DNA of 14,953 bases from Bacillota bacterium. GTDB taxonomy: Bacteria > Bacillota_A > Clostridia > Lachnospirales > WQUN01. Shown here in pieces: positions 6,873 through 14,128 of the stretch; the first letter of the stretch is position 1, and each line of letters begins with the position of its first letter. Both the position numbers and the translations under genes were made by a program. The notes below the pieces were generated by a model. The model made no database searches, was not told the origin of the DNA, and saw only the letters and a program-made list of their open reading frames with translations. The stretch is taken from positions 1-14,953 of the forward strand of contig WQTQ01000180.1 in assembly GCA_009786175.1 (NCBI GenBank), given 5' to 3'.

Positions 6873-8025
6873 GGAACGACTCACCTATATTCCACCTACC
6901 ATGGCCAAGCCCATCAAAAATAGTGGCGGCAATATCGGCAAAAGTAGCCCGTGTACCCAGGTTCACGGGCTTTGTATTTGCGCCGTACACAATAAGCGGC
7001 ACATACTCACGGGAATGGTCTGTAGACGGTGTAGTTGGGTCGCAGCCATGGTCTGCAGTTAGTATCAGTAAGTCGTCTGGACGAAGTGCGGCCAGTATTT
7101 CCGGAAGTTTTTCGTCAAACCGCTCCAGGGCTTGTCCATAGCCTTCCGGGTCGTTGCGGTGGCCGTACTTCATGTCAAAATCTATCAAGTTGGCAAAAAT
7201 AAGCGTGTCCTCACGGTTATTTTTTAGCGCGTCGATAATGGCCTCCGTGGTGTCTGCGTTGTTAGTGGTATGGTTTACATGGGTAACGCCCCGGTTGCAA
7301 AAAATATCTTCAATTTTACCAATGCCCAAGGTGTACTGCCCGCGGGCCTCCAGTGCGTCCAAAAGAGTTTCGCCTGTAGGGGGAATGGCATAATCTTTAC
7401 GGTTTTCTGTCCGGGTAAATACACCGGGCCTTCCGATAAACGGGCGGGCAATTACGCGCCCTATAAACAAGTCGCCTACCAGCAATTCCCGAGCAATTTC
7501 ACACAGTTCATACAGTTCCGGAACCGGGATAACTTCTTCGTGCGCCGCAATTTGAAACACGCTGTCGGCGGAAGTATACACAATTGGCGCGCCGGTTTTA
7601 ATGTGTTCTTCCCCAAGCAAGTCTATTATTTGTGTACCGGAAGCAGGGAAGTTGCCAAGATAATTACCTTTCCGCCCTGCGCGGCACAGCCACTCCTGCA
7701 GCATTTCCTCGGGGAATTTTTCAAAAGTTTTAAATGGCGGCTCCATTACAAGGCCCATCATCTCCCAGTGCCCGCAGGTGGTGTCTTTGGCGCGGGTTAA
7801 TTCTGCCATACGCCCGTAAGCCCCGGTTGGCGCGGCAACGCTTGGCAGGCGGGAATTTTCTATATTCCCAAGACCCAGGTTGTACAGGTATGGCAAGTCC
7901 AACTTTCCACGGGCTTTAAGGATGTTTCCTAAGGTGTGCGCCCCAACATCGCCGTATTCCGCGGCGTCGGGCAGTTCACCGATTCCAACACTGTCAAGTA
8001 CAATAACACATACACGGTTAAACAT
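6850..8025 (-). CDS. deoB: Phosphopentomutase
   Basis: A 391-residue enzyme of the alkaline-phosphatase superfamily interconverting (deoxy)ribose 1-phosphate and 5-phosphate in nucleoside salvage; cytoplasmic, Mn2+-dependent. Motifs run in family order: VLDSVGIGELPDA (metal Asp), KDTTCGHWEM with the phospho-acceptor Thr at residue 82, PASGTQIIDLLGEEH, YTSADSVFQIAAHEE, GRVIARPF, DMKYGHRNDPEGYG, and LTADHGCDPTTPSTDHSREYVP. The length is that of a normal DeoB. The start at 8025 (MFNRVCV) is chosen because AGAGGTT lies eight nucleotides upstream; an ATG six bases earlier is too close to it and others lack a site. It follows the NUDIX gene by 66 nt on the same strand and probably shares its transcript. 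Its 3' end overlaps the convergent MarR-DegV gene. Confidence 0.97.
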   Translation of the reverse strand: MFNRVCVIVLDSVGIGELPDAAEYGDVGAHTLGNILKARGKLDLPYLYNLGLGNIENSRLPSVAAPTGAYGRMAELTRAKDTTCGHWEMMGLVMEPPFKTFEKFPEEMLQEWLCRAGRKGNYLGNFPASGTQIIDLLGEEHIKTGAPIVYTSADSVFQIAAHEEVIPVPELYELCEIARELLVGDLFIGRVIARPFIGRPGVFTRTENRKDYAIPPTGETLLDALEARGQYTLGIGKIEDIFCNRGVTHVNHTTNNADTTEAIIDALKNNREDTLIFANLIDFDMKYGHRNDPEGYGQALERFDEKLPEILAALRPDDLLILTADHGCDPTTPSTDHSREYVPLIVYGANTKPVNLGTRATFADIAATIFDGLGHGRWNIGESFLSEIRWR

Positions 8026-8091
8026 AGTCATAACCTCTTTCGTCTTAATTTTCAAGTAAATTTATTGTTTTCCTGCATCTTTTCCCCTTAG

Positions 8092-8583
8092 CTACAATTC
8101 CGAAATATCAGCGCCGCTGTCTGTTTTATTTACAGCAACCATATAAACCCCGTCGTTTTCAGGGTTAGCCAGCCAATGTTTTACGGCCTCCCCAACAGTC
8201 GTTGACATGGGTAAGCCAGGGATGTCTTTTTTAGCTACCCAGTACAGTTCCCCTTCTTCGCATATTGGCAGCGGGAACTCTGTATCCACCTCGCCCATAA
8301 AATGGTGATGCAGTCTTATTTCATTATCCACTTTTCGCGCGGCGATGTACCGTAATTTCAGATTTTTTATGTCAGATTTACATATTCCGGCTTCTTCAAA
8401 TATTTCCCTATAGCAAGTTTCAATTATGTCAAATGCCCGCGGGTCGGTAATGTCGCTAATTTCCATATGGCCGCCAACACCGGCCCACTTGCCCGGGCCA
8501 AGCTTTTTATGCAGCCCACGCTTCATCAGCAAAACCTTACTGCCCCGGAAAAGAAACGCCCCTGCGGTTATTCTTATGGTCAT
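8092..8583 (-). CDS. NUDIX hydrolase
   Basis: A 163-residue protein with a C-terminal Nudix-box half REIFEEAGI at residues 59-67, giving the catalytic REUXEEXGU residues. The glycine part of the box is GVGGHMEI near residues 35-42, and the helix loop between the halves is longer than in the canonical 23-residue box. KWAGVGGH and the preceding VLLMKRG strand are typical of sanitising Nudix proteins acting on nucleoside-diphosphate derivatives; the exact substrate cannot be read. AGAAGG lies seven nucleotides before the ATG at 8583. Its neighbour deoB, downstream on the same strand, suggests a nucleotide-salvage or clean-up role, but this rests on context only. Confidence 0.9.
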   Translation of the reverse strand: MTIRITAGAFLFRGSKVLLMKRGLHKKLGPGKWAGVGGHMEISDITDPRAFDIIETCYREIFEEAGICKSDIKNLKLRYIAARKVDNEIRLHHHFMGEVDTEFPLPICEEGELYWVAKKDIPGLPMSTTVGEAVKHWLANPENDGVYMVAVNKTDSGADISEL

Positions 8584-8809
8584 GGATAACCTTCTTTCTG
8601 TATGTAATAATGATTAGTATATCACAGAGTTTATTGTGGTGCTATTGGTTGTTTTATTGTTTTACTCGCTATTTGACGCCAATTGACGCAGCTTGTATGC
8701 TTAAATAAATGCAGGTGTTTTGCACAATGCTTACATGCATTTAAGGAATACATCAAGGCAAGGAGTTTTGGTCATATTCATAAAGATGTAAATTGCACAC
8801 ATATTTTTG
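8584..8809. other. Intergenic region with phased TTGACGC repeats and a weak inverted repeat
   Basis: No gene is supported here. TTGACGC occurs twice exactly 10 bp apart (8673-8679 and 8683-8689), one helical turn, as expected of a regulator-binding site or chance. CTTAAA...TGCA at 8700-8713 pairs with TGCATTTAAG at 8736-8745 if a four-base bulge is allowed. The region separates the start of the NUDIX gene from the promoter of the secreted Cys-rich protein. Confidence 0.3.
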
Positions 8810-8862
8810 TTGACAATTATACTTTCTATAAAGTAAAATTTCCATTAGTCGGTTGACCAACC
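8810..8862 (+). promoter_or_regulatory. Promoter of the secreted Cys-rich protein with a downstream palindrome
   Basis: TTGACA (8810-8815), an 18-nt spacer and TAAAAT (8834-8839) form a good promoter. The spacer contains the near-palindrome ACTTTCTATAAAGT (8821-8834). GGTTGACCAACC (8851-8862), with 5-bp arms, lies just after the expected start site. Either could be an operator. The transcript would have a leader of about 100 nt before the gene. Confidence 0.6.
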
Positions 8863-8947
8863 ATTACCTTAAATAATTTGCTATATATGGAAACAGAGAC
8901 ATCCTAATACTGCAGCAAACTACCTAAAAGAAGGAGAGATGATTAAA

Positions 8948-9499
8948 ATGCGCAAAAAGTATTTATTAGCATTGGTTTTATCAATTTTGCTAGTCTTAGG
9001 TGCCATCATACCCCTATCAGCAATGACACGTGAATCACTCACAAGCAACACAAATTGCTGCAACCATGAGAAATATACATGCACAAAGTCAAGTGTTAAA
9101 GTATACTTTTACAGCTTCGAAGATGCACTTAGATATGCTCTTAACAATATACACATTAACAATTTATTTACAAATTTGAGCGAAGACGTATATTTTTACA
9201 GCTTTGAAGACGCACTTGAGTACGCACTCAACAAAACTCCTATATTTTCATTATACACTACAAAGTTTTGTGAATATGAAGCCATAGCACCTTTTAGCAT
9301 AAACTGTGGTTGCGGTGGAACAGCTACCATACACTTTCTTTCTTCTTCGTGCATAAGAACAAGAGTTACTGGTGGCCCTGGTGGTGATTTTTACTGGTGT
9401 GGCAGTCATATCAACAGAAATATGCGACAATGCACAAACTGCGGGAGCAGTATAATCTACACTGTAGGTCCAGGTTGTGGTAGGATTTGGCCAGTATAA
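8948..9499 (+). CDS. Secreted Cys-rich protein with internal repeat
   Basis: A 183-residue protein starting MRKKYLLALVLSILLVLG, a clear signal peptide with a basic start, hydrophobic core and likely cleavage after PLSA. The mature part has two near-identical 15-residue units, VYFYSFEDALRYALN at about 52-66 and VYFYSFEDALEYALN at about 81-95, then a C-terminal region with CGCGG, GGPGGDFYWCG, QCTNCGSS and GPGCG. I count 11 Cys in the mature chain, in CC, CxC and CxxC pairs, which could form disulfides or bind metal. AAGGAG at 8931-8936 is 11 nt from ATG 8948 and only two from an ATG at 8939, so the later start is preferred. It is monocistronic, with its own promoter and a hairpin-plus-T-run terminator at 9521-9561. 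I do not recognise the family. Confidence 0.8.
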   Translation: MRKKYLLALVLSILLVLGAIIPLSAMTRESLTSNTNCCNHEKYTCTKSSVKVYFYSFEDALRYALNNIHINNLFTNLSEDVYFYSFEDALEYALNKTPIFSLYTTKFCEYEAIAPFSINCGCGGTATIHFLSSSCIRTRVTGGPGGDFYWCGSHINRNMRQCTNCGSSIIYTVGPGCGRIWPV

Positions 9500-9520
9500 A
9501 TAAACATGTACGAACTTGGG

Positions 9521-9589
9521 GCTGTTGCAAAACTGATTTTCAGTTAAGCAACAGCTTTTTTGTAACTCTCAGTAAACTCTGTGGAATCA
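9521..9589. repeat. Left inverted repeat of the accessory cassette; also a terminator hairpin
   Basis: The outer 35 nt (9521-9555) fold on themselves: GCTGTTGC/GCAACAGC with an inner AACTG/CAGTT stem, followed by TTTTTT. This makes it a terminator for the secreted protein gene. The whole segment reappears inverted at 14126-14196. The outer 35 nt match at 33 positions, and the inner end CTGTGGAATCA (9579-9589) matches exactly. The loop bases fix the orientation as inverted. GGGGCTGTTGCAAAA-like ends are common at insertion-sequence termini in Firmicutes, but no transposase is present here. Confidence 0.75.
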
Positions 9590-9738
9590 AGCTACTGTGA
9601 CACTTATTTTGGGAATTTATCAAAAATGCTTTTCAGAATAAATGCCACACACTACGCCACAATTGCATTTACAATGAGAATTAACAGGAATTTACAATTG
9701 AGAGAATAGGAAATTTTGTGTATTAATTGAGCAGTTGG

Positions 9739-9749
9739 ATGTGGTACAA
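9739..9749 (+). promoter_or_regulatory. Weak extended -10 promoter before the AraC-type gene
   Basis: TGGTACAAT carries TACAAT with a TG one base upstream, the extended -10 form. No convincing -35 box is seen at the right distance. The surrounding stretch 9590-9797 contains no gene. Confidence 0.3.
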
Positions 9750-9797
9750 TTACTTGGTACGCATTGTAATTTTTAATTGTTAGGAGACGGAGTAACG

Positions 9798-10520
9798 ATG
9801 AGCGACTCAATTCAAAAAACCGATTATATGAAAGACCTTTTACTGCATATAGAAGAAAATATGTCTAATGACTTAGAAGCGGAACTACTTTCAAGTATCG
9901 GCTATGTTTCACGTCGCAAATTGTACTACGATTTTTACAGCATCAGCGGTCATTCCGTAAAGGAATACGTCCGCAAACGACGGCTTTCAAATGCTTTGGC
10001 ATTGATAAAAACGTCCGATATGGGGCTTACGGACATCGCTTTTAAATGTGGATATTCTTCACATCAAGCACTGTGCCGGGTGGTTAAGCAGATGCTTAAT
10101 TTAACGCCGTCTGAATATAAAAGCAGTGATACATATTATTTCTTCCCGCCATTCAATAACGAGCCCTTACAATCGGTTACTGTATCGAGTGAAACGATTC
10201 CAAGCTCGCTGCGTGTGTTGTTTTACCATTCGAGCCTAACGGATATTGAGAATATAGCGGTTAGCACATTTTTACGTGTTTTTCCGAATTATGAATGGCG
10301 GATTTTTGGCAGGAACGGAACCCAAAAAGGCAATAAATTTTGCTACGAACTGTATTTGACCGGCAATAAACACAATTATGATATGTTAACGTCACATGGT
10401 TTTGAAATAGCGGAAAGTATTCCTTGCTTAACTTCTATGTTTGCGTCATCAACAGTTATAAATGACGAAGGTCGAATCAATTCCGCGTGGAATTTTTGCG
10501 TCATCAACAGTTATAAATGA
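9798..10520 (+). CDS. AraC-type regulator with GyrI-like domain, N-terminal part (frameshifted)
   Basis: The frame encodes 240 residues before a stop at 10518-10520. Residues 11-107 are an AraC-type double helix-turn-helix: DLEAELLSSIGYVSRRKLYY, then the second helix pair GLTDIAFKCGYSSHQALCRVVK and the usual LTPSEY ending. From about 130 on, a GyrI-like effector-binding domain begins, but it is cut short by a 55-bp tandem duplication (10440-10549): the last residues FCVINSYK are out of frame. Deleting one unit would restore an open frame to 11124 and give a 423-residue protein. ATG 9798 has AGGAG at 9782-9786; TTG 9777 lies upstream of it and is not used. It is the first gene of the cassette and the likely regulator of the genes after it. 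Confidence 0.8.
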   Translation: MSDSIQKTDYMKDLLLHIEENMSNDLEAELLSSIGYVSRRKLYYDFYSISGHSVKEYVRKRRLSNALALIKTSDMGLTDIAFKCGYSSHQALCRVVKQMLNLTPSEYKSSDTYYFFPPFNNEPLQSVTVSSETIPSSLRVLFYHSSLTDIENIAVSTFLRVFPNYEWRIFGRNGTQKGNKFCYELYLTGNKHNYDMLTSHGFEIAESIPCLTSMFASSTVINDEGRINSAWNFCVINSYK

Positions 10521-10549
10521 CGAAGGTCGAATCAATTCCGCGTGGAATT
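10440..10549 (+). repeat. Perfect 55-bp tandem duplication inside the AraC-type gene
   Basis: Positions 10440-10494 and 10495-10549 are identical; flanking bases differ on both sides, so the unit is exactly 55 bp. Because 55 is not a multiple of three, the duplication shifts the reading frame. Zero mismatches between the copies suggests a recent event. Confidence 0.95.
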
Positions 10550-11124
10550 ACCTGTATTTTACATGGCTGCAAAGCAGCATGTTTGAATACACAAACCAGC
10601 CTTACTATGAAGAATACATAATTAAAAACAATAACCCCGCTAAGCTTAAATTATATTTGCCGATTCGTGAGCGGAGCAAAGAAACAAAAATCAAGTTGAT
10701 AAATAATCCAGGGCTGCGTTTTATTGTTGCCAACGCCAAAGGGTACAATGCAGAAGAAGCCGCATCCAAAACAATGACCGATTATCTGGCGGCACATTAT
10801 CCGCATATATTAAGCACTTCAAAAGAACTGTACGTACAAAAAGGGATGTATTCTTACGCATGTGGTGTAAGGGCAAACACCAAGCAAGAATTTGCGGCAA
10901 GCAAGAATGTCGGAGTAATTGCCACAACCGAAAGCGATTATCTTGTATTGGAAAGTAATGTCATGGGCGATTATGACCGCTACGCCGATATACTATTTTC
11001 ATTTGCGCAAGATAATGGCATGGATGCTGATAAAAAACAAATTTTTGCAATCTATGATACGAAGAATGGCTTTTTAAACCCTATGGTAAAAATGTATTGC
11101 CCTGTAAAATTTTGCACAAAATGA
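10462..11124 (+). pseudogene. AraC-type regulator, C-terminal part: rest of first and a second GyrI-like domain
   Basis: This frame continues the regulator after the duplication. It holds the rest of the first GyrI-like domain (INSAWNYLYFTWLQ, PYYEEYI, LKLYLPIRE) and then a second, divergent copy (GLRFIVANAKGYNAEEA, later YLVLESNVMGDYDRYADILF and NPMVKMYCPV). GyrI-like domains bind small amphipathic molecules, so the intact protein was probably a multidrug- or metabolite-responsive activator. No ribosome binding site precedes any candidate start in this frame (the ATG at 10462 lies inside the duplicated unit), so the fragment is unlikely to be made on its own. The coordinates are those of the open frame. 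Confidence 0.7.
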
Positions 11125-11159
11125 TAAGACAGACTGATTTTGTTCGGTTAAGCTAACGC

Positions 11160-11169
11160 GTGTCGACAC
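11160..11169. promoter_or_regulatory. Perfect 10-bp palindrome before the BtrH-like gene
   Basis: GTGTCGACAC lies in the 75-bp gap after the AraC-type gene, next to a GTTAAGCTAAC hairpin (11147-11157). It is 31 nt upstream of the next start and may be an operator or may be chance. Confidence 0.3.
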
Positions 11170-11199
11170 ACAAAAAAGAAGATAAAAGGAGTGAGAAAA

Positions 11200-12444
11200 A
11201 TGAGTGAAGCTATTAGAAAGCCCAATAAAACAATGCCGGAAAGCCATAGTCCGGATATGCCAAAGTTTTTGAACATGATGGAGCAAGCACAGTCTAAAAA
11301 CACAGAGCAAAAAGAAGAGCAAGCCGACAAGATTAACGTAGTGCTGCCAACAAAAAACTCATTCGATTTCAAAACACAATATTCCAACTTATCTAACATG
11401 AGCTTTGTCAACTGTTTTGCGGCTGCATATGTCTATCTCGAAGGTATAGCCGTGGAAGTGCCTATGAAATGCGGCGACGGGATGTGCTTTGGCTGCGGCT
11501 GCGGCAAAGAAACACAATCGTTATATGCCTGTCTGTTTTATACGATGTGCGGAAACAGTGCCGTGCAGCGGCATTTTGATGAAGTTCCCACAAAAATGGC
11601 AGAATTAATTGGCTATAAAGGCGGCTGGAACGGTAACTGTTATACAGATTATACCGTGGACTTCTTGTTTGGCTTCGCCGGATATGATTACCGTAAAATA
11701 ACGAATGCCGATATGTTCAAACACGAAATCACCGTGTCAATCAACTTGGGCAGACCGGTAATTGCCGAGTTAACGAATGGCGAGTTCCGTGTAATCACGG
11801 GATACGACAACGATACGCTTATAGCCGATTATGTTGTAAACGGGCAGCGATTGAACAAACCGTCCATGCCCGCGCCGTCATATGACGAGTTGAAAACGCT
11901 GTACATTATTGGTGATAAAATCACCCTACGCTATACAATAAAAGACGGGCTGGAACGCATCAAACAGGTTATGGAAAACAATATCGAAGAAAAAATATGG
12001 GACAAGGCCATTGAGGCAATTACCAAAGCGTTTATTTCTTCCACAGATGACGGGTATGGGCAGATGAATGCCGATGAGTTAAAAATGCTGCAAAGTCGTA
12101 TCCACGGTACGATAGAAAATTACCACAACCGCCATACTTTCAGCGTTGCATTCACCAGCTGGTGGCAAAGGCTCGTCGCGGACGAGCAAAAGCTACATCA
12201 GCATCATGTTTCTGTCAAAGTCCTTGAAGAACTCAGGGATTTGTGGAGATTAATGGATGTTTATTCCGATCGTATTCGTAATTACACTCACTCGGTCGGG
12301 CGTTATGCATATCACATCGGCTCATTCCGCGCAGCGTATGGCAGAATGTTCGTAACCATACTTGAAGATATTCAAAATATCCATACAGAAATGCTTGCAT
12401 TAATCAATCAGGCAATAGAAGTTTTGGATAATCCGACAGTATAA
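11200..12444 (+). CDS. Protein with BtrH/C39-like cysteine-peptidase-fold domain and Cys cluster
   Basis: A 414-residue cytoplasmic protein (no signal peptide or membrane helix). After a polar N-terminus of about 50 residues comes a papain-like fold resembling BtrH N-terminal and C39-like proteins: NMSFVNCFAAAYVYLEGI with Cys72 at the usual nucleophile position, GRPVIAEL at 184-191 and EFRVITGYDNDTLIADY at 195-211. The last is the HxVxVxGY-type strand, but the usual catalytic His is replaced by Arg. Between them is a Cys cluster at 91, 96, 99 and 101 (C-x4-C-x2-C-x-C), with further Cys at 111, 117 and 147, a possible metal site. The C-terminal 180 residues are helical and unrecognised. AAAGGAG (11186-11191) is eight nucleotides from ATG 11200. 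It lies between the regulator and the paralogue array, so it may act on those proteins or on the regulator's ligand. Confidence 0.65.
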   Translation: MSEAIRKPNKTMPESHSPDMPKFLNMMEQAQSKNTEQKEEQADKINVVLPTKNSFDFKTQYSNLSNMSFVNCFAAAYVYLEGIAVEVPMKCGDGMCFGCGCGKETQSLYACLFYTMCGNSAVQRHFDEVPTKMAELIGYKGGWNGNCYTDYTVDFLFGFAGYDYRKITNADMFKHEITVSINLGRPVIAELTNGEFRVITGYDNDTLIADYVVNGQRLNKPSMPAPSYDELKTLYIIGDKITLRYTIKDGLERIKQVMENNIEEKIWDKAIEAITKAFISSTDDGYGQMNADELKMLQSRIHGTIENYHNRHTFSVAFTSWWQRLVADEQKLHQHHVSVKVLEELRDLWRLMDVYSDRIRNYTHSVGRYAYHIGSFRAAYGRMFVTILEDIQNIHTEMLALINQAIEVLDNPTV

Positions 12445-12503
12445 GCAGTTTCAAGTAGACGGCACAAAACCAAAATATTTATATTCCATAGGAGGAAAAA
12501 CAA

Positions 12504-13016
12504 ATGTCAGAATTAAACAAAATGGAAAAAGCGGCTAATATTGATAACACAATCAAATTATTAGACGGTGAATTGCAGGAAACCGTACAAAATTTCGTTG
12601 ATTTTTTTCGTGCAAATGATATAGAAATGGGCTATAATCCTGACGAATACGCAGAAGGAGTATGGCGCGGAGCATTTGTGAGCGGATATATGGCTGTTAA
12701 CAGTTTAGATTATATGGCTGCCGACACTGAACCTAAATCGATGATGGTTTGGCTTTGGGTTGATGATTTAGACGAAAATACTCTTGATAATGAAGTAAAG
12801 GAAAGTGTTTGGACGGCAGCCAGCTGCAAGAAAGACAAGTGCAATGATGACTGGGAGAAGTGCTGCGTAAGCAAGACAATTTTAGGAAAAACAATTGAAA
12901 ATGCTTGCTGCAATCAGCTAATGTTTGTAAACCCTGACGGAAAAACATTAGAAAACATGAAAAAGTTAATTTTGGCACTTAAACAAAGGGAGGACGAACC
13001 GGCCGCAGAAGAGTAA
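12504..13016 (+). CDS. Cys-containing cassette protein, paralogue 1
   Basis: A 170-residue soluble protein with no signal peptide. It shares its layout with the next two genes: an N-terminal helix pair (TIKLLDGELQETVQNFVDFF), a variable middle, and a C-terminal Cys region. Here Cys fall at 108, 113, 120, 121, 135 and 136, followed by ILGKTIENACC and FVNPDGKTLENMKKLI. The spacing CKKDKC...CC suggests metal binding or disulfides. This copy is the most divergent in its middle, which contains many acidic residues. GGAGG at 12493-12497 gives a clear start. I know similar unnamed proteins from Clostridia, often in several copies, but no function. Confidence 0.75.
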   Translation: MSELNKMEKAANIDNTIKLLDGELQETVQNFVDFFRANDIEMGYNPDEYAEGVWRGAFVSGYMAVNSLDYMAADTEPKSMMVWLWVDDLDENTLDNEVKESVWTAASCKKDKCNDDWEKCCVSKTILGKTIENACCNQLMFVNPDGKTLENMKKLILALKQREDEPAAEE

Positions 13017-13040
13017 AACAAAGAGAACTGATGTTGAAAG

Positions 13041-13095
13041 GGACACGTGGACTGTTCTCTGTCATGACTTACGATATAGAACAGTACCCGTGTCC
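13041..13095. repeat. REP-like palindromic hairpin between paralogues 1 and 2
   Basis: GGACACG at 13041-13047 and ACTGTTCT at 13051-13058 pair with AGAACAGT at 13078-13085 and CGTGTCC at 13089-13095, giving an 18-bp stem with two mismatches and a 19-nt loop. The GGGACACGGGGAC(T/G)GTTCT type of repeat is widespread in Clostridia and relatives and is linked with REP-associated tyrosine transposases; none is encoded here. It separates paralogues 1 and 2 and may affect read-through between them. Confidence 0.65.
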
Positions 13096-13121
13096 TGATA
13101 CTTACAGGAAGAGGACAACTA

Positions 13122-13613
13122 ATGTCTAAAATTACAATCGAAGATGTTATCAAAAAACGCTTTACAGGTGAAATACAAACAAATTTTTTGGATTTTGCAA
13201 CTCATTTAAGAACGCTTAATCTACCACTCAGGGAATTTGACACAGAAGAGAAAACATATTTTTTCGACATTGATTACAAAGGGGTAACGTTGTGTTTTAT
13301 TCATGTAGGGCCAAAAAGCGTTAGAATTTATTCATCTCAAGTGCCGTGTTCATGGATTTACTGGAACGAAAACGGCACTGAATATCCGGAACCCATTGTT
13401 GACGGAACTATTAAAAAAATTGCGTGGAAAAAAGTTAGGAAGTGCAATAGTTGCGGCTGCCCATCTGCCCCGGGCAAGCGCAAAAGAATCCTTGGTAAGG
13501 AATTTGACAATGTTTGTGTATCTGCCTTAGGATTCAGTACACCTAAAACTGCGGATTTGGAATGTGTAAAGCAAATGATAACTGCAATGAAACATGATGT
13601 TGATGCTATGTGA
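13122..13613 (+). CDS. Cys-containing cassette protein, paralogue 2
   Basis: A 163-residue protein with the same architecture: N-terminal IEDVIKKRFTGEIQTNFLDF, a middle strand-rich part (CFIHVGP..IYSSQVPCSWIYW) and a C-terminal motif KCNSCGCPSAPGKRKRILGK, then EFDNVC and the tail ending CVKQMITAMKHD. Cys at 108, 111, 113 and 132 form the expected cluster, plus Cys58, 76 and 148. It is the copy closest to the family pattern I associate with this group. The ribosome site GGAAGAGGA (13107-13115) precedes the start. Codons are AT-rich, like the rest of the cassette. Confidence 0.78.
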   Translation: MSKITIEDVIKKRFTGEIQTNFLDFATHLRTLNLPLREFDTEEKTYFFDIDYKGVTLCFIHVGPKSVRIYSSQVPCSWIYWNENGTEYPEPIVDGTIKKIAWKKVRKCNSCGCPSAPGKRKRILGKEFDNVCVSALGFSTPKTADLECVKQMITAMKHDVDAM

Positions 13614-13636
13614 TAAAATAAAAAAGGAGAAAAACC

Positions 13637-14128
13637 ATGTCTGAACAAAAAAATTACACCACCATCGAGGAAGCAATAAATGATTTGCTCACCGGAGAAC
13701 AAAAAGTAAACGCACTAAATCTTGCCGCATACTTAAACGAAAACAACATGAGCCCGAGTATGTCTAATTGGGGAAAAGTGCGGTATAACGATGAATACAA
13801 CATCGGTAGGATGGGAATTGAAGGTAAGGATAACTGGTGCTTTGAGGTGTTCTCTTCCTTGCATTACCAATATGGCTATGAGGACAGCGATGCGGATTTT
13901 GTCAAAGCCGTACACGACCGTGTTCAAATTTGCGAAGCTCCTTGCCATGACGAATGTTGGCGCGCCAAAGATGTCAAAGTTTTTGGGAAAGAGTTCAAAA
14001 GCGTTTGCTCTCAACACTCCGGAGCATTTGTAAACCCCAACGGGACCGAGGTCGGTTATATAAAAAAATTGATTGAATATCGCAAAAGAGAAAAACCATA
14101 TGCCCAGCAGTATCATTCATATGCCTGA
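13637..14128 (+). CDS. Cys-containing cassette protein, paralogue 3
   Basis: A 163-residue protein with IEEAINDLLTGEQKVNALNLAA at the N-terminus, CEAPCHDEC at 99-107 (C-x3-C-x3-C), VFGKEFKSVC at 115-124, and FVNPNGTEVGYIKKLIEYRK near the end. The conserved parts GKEF..VC, F-x-N-P and IKKLI match paralogues 1 and 2; the Cys spacing is different, so the binding site may have diverged. AAGGAG at 13625-13630 precedes ATG 13637, and only 23 nt separate it from paralogue 2. Its stop codon lies within the right inverted repeat of the cassette. Confidence 0.78.
   Translation: MSEQKNYTTIEEAINDLLTGEQKVNALNLAAYLNENNMSPSMSNWGKVRYNDEYNIGRMGIEGKDNWCFEVFSSLHYQYGYEDSDADFVKAVHDRVQICEAPCHDECWRAKDVKVFGKEFKSVCSQHSGAFVNPNGTEVGYIKKLIEYRKREKPYAQQYHSYA

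Noticed and set aside
7270..7800. 176-codon plus-strand open frame across deoB
   Set aside because: It is antisense to a well-conserved phosphopentomutase, and its protein resembles no family.
8948..9499. Lanthipeptide or other ribosomal peptide precursor
   Set aside because: It has a Sec-type signal peptide rather than a leader, is long, and no modification enzyme lies beside it.
9521..9561. Left cassette hairpin as only a terminator
   Set aside because: It probably works as one, but its inverted match of about 70 bp at the far end of the cassette, including non-hairpin bases, needs a further explanation.
10462..11124. C-terminal GyrI-like frame as an independent gene
   Set aside because: No ribosome binding site is near its ATG, which lies inside the duplicated unit; it is better explained as the displaced end of the regulator.
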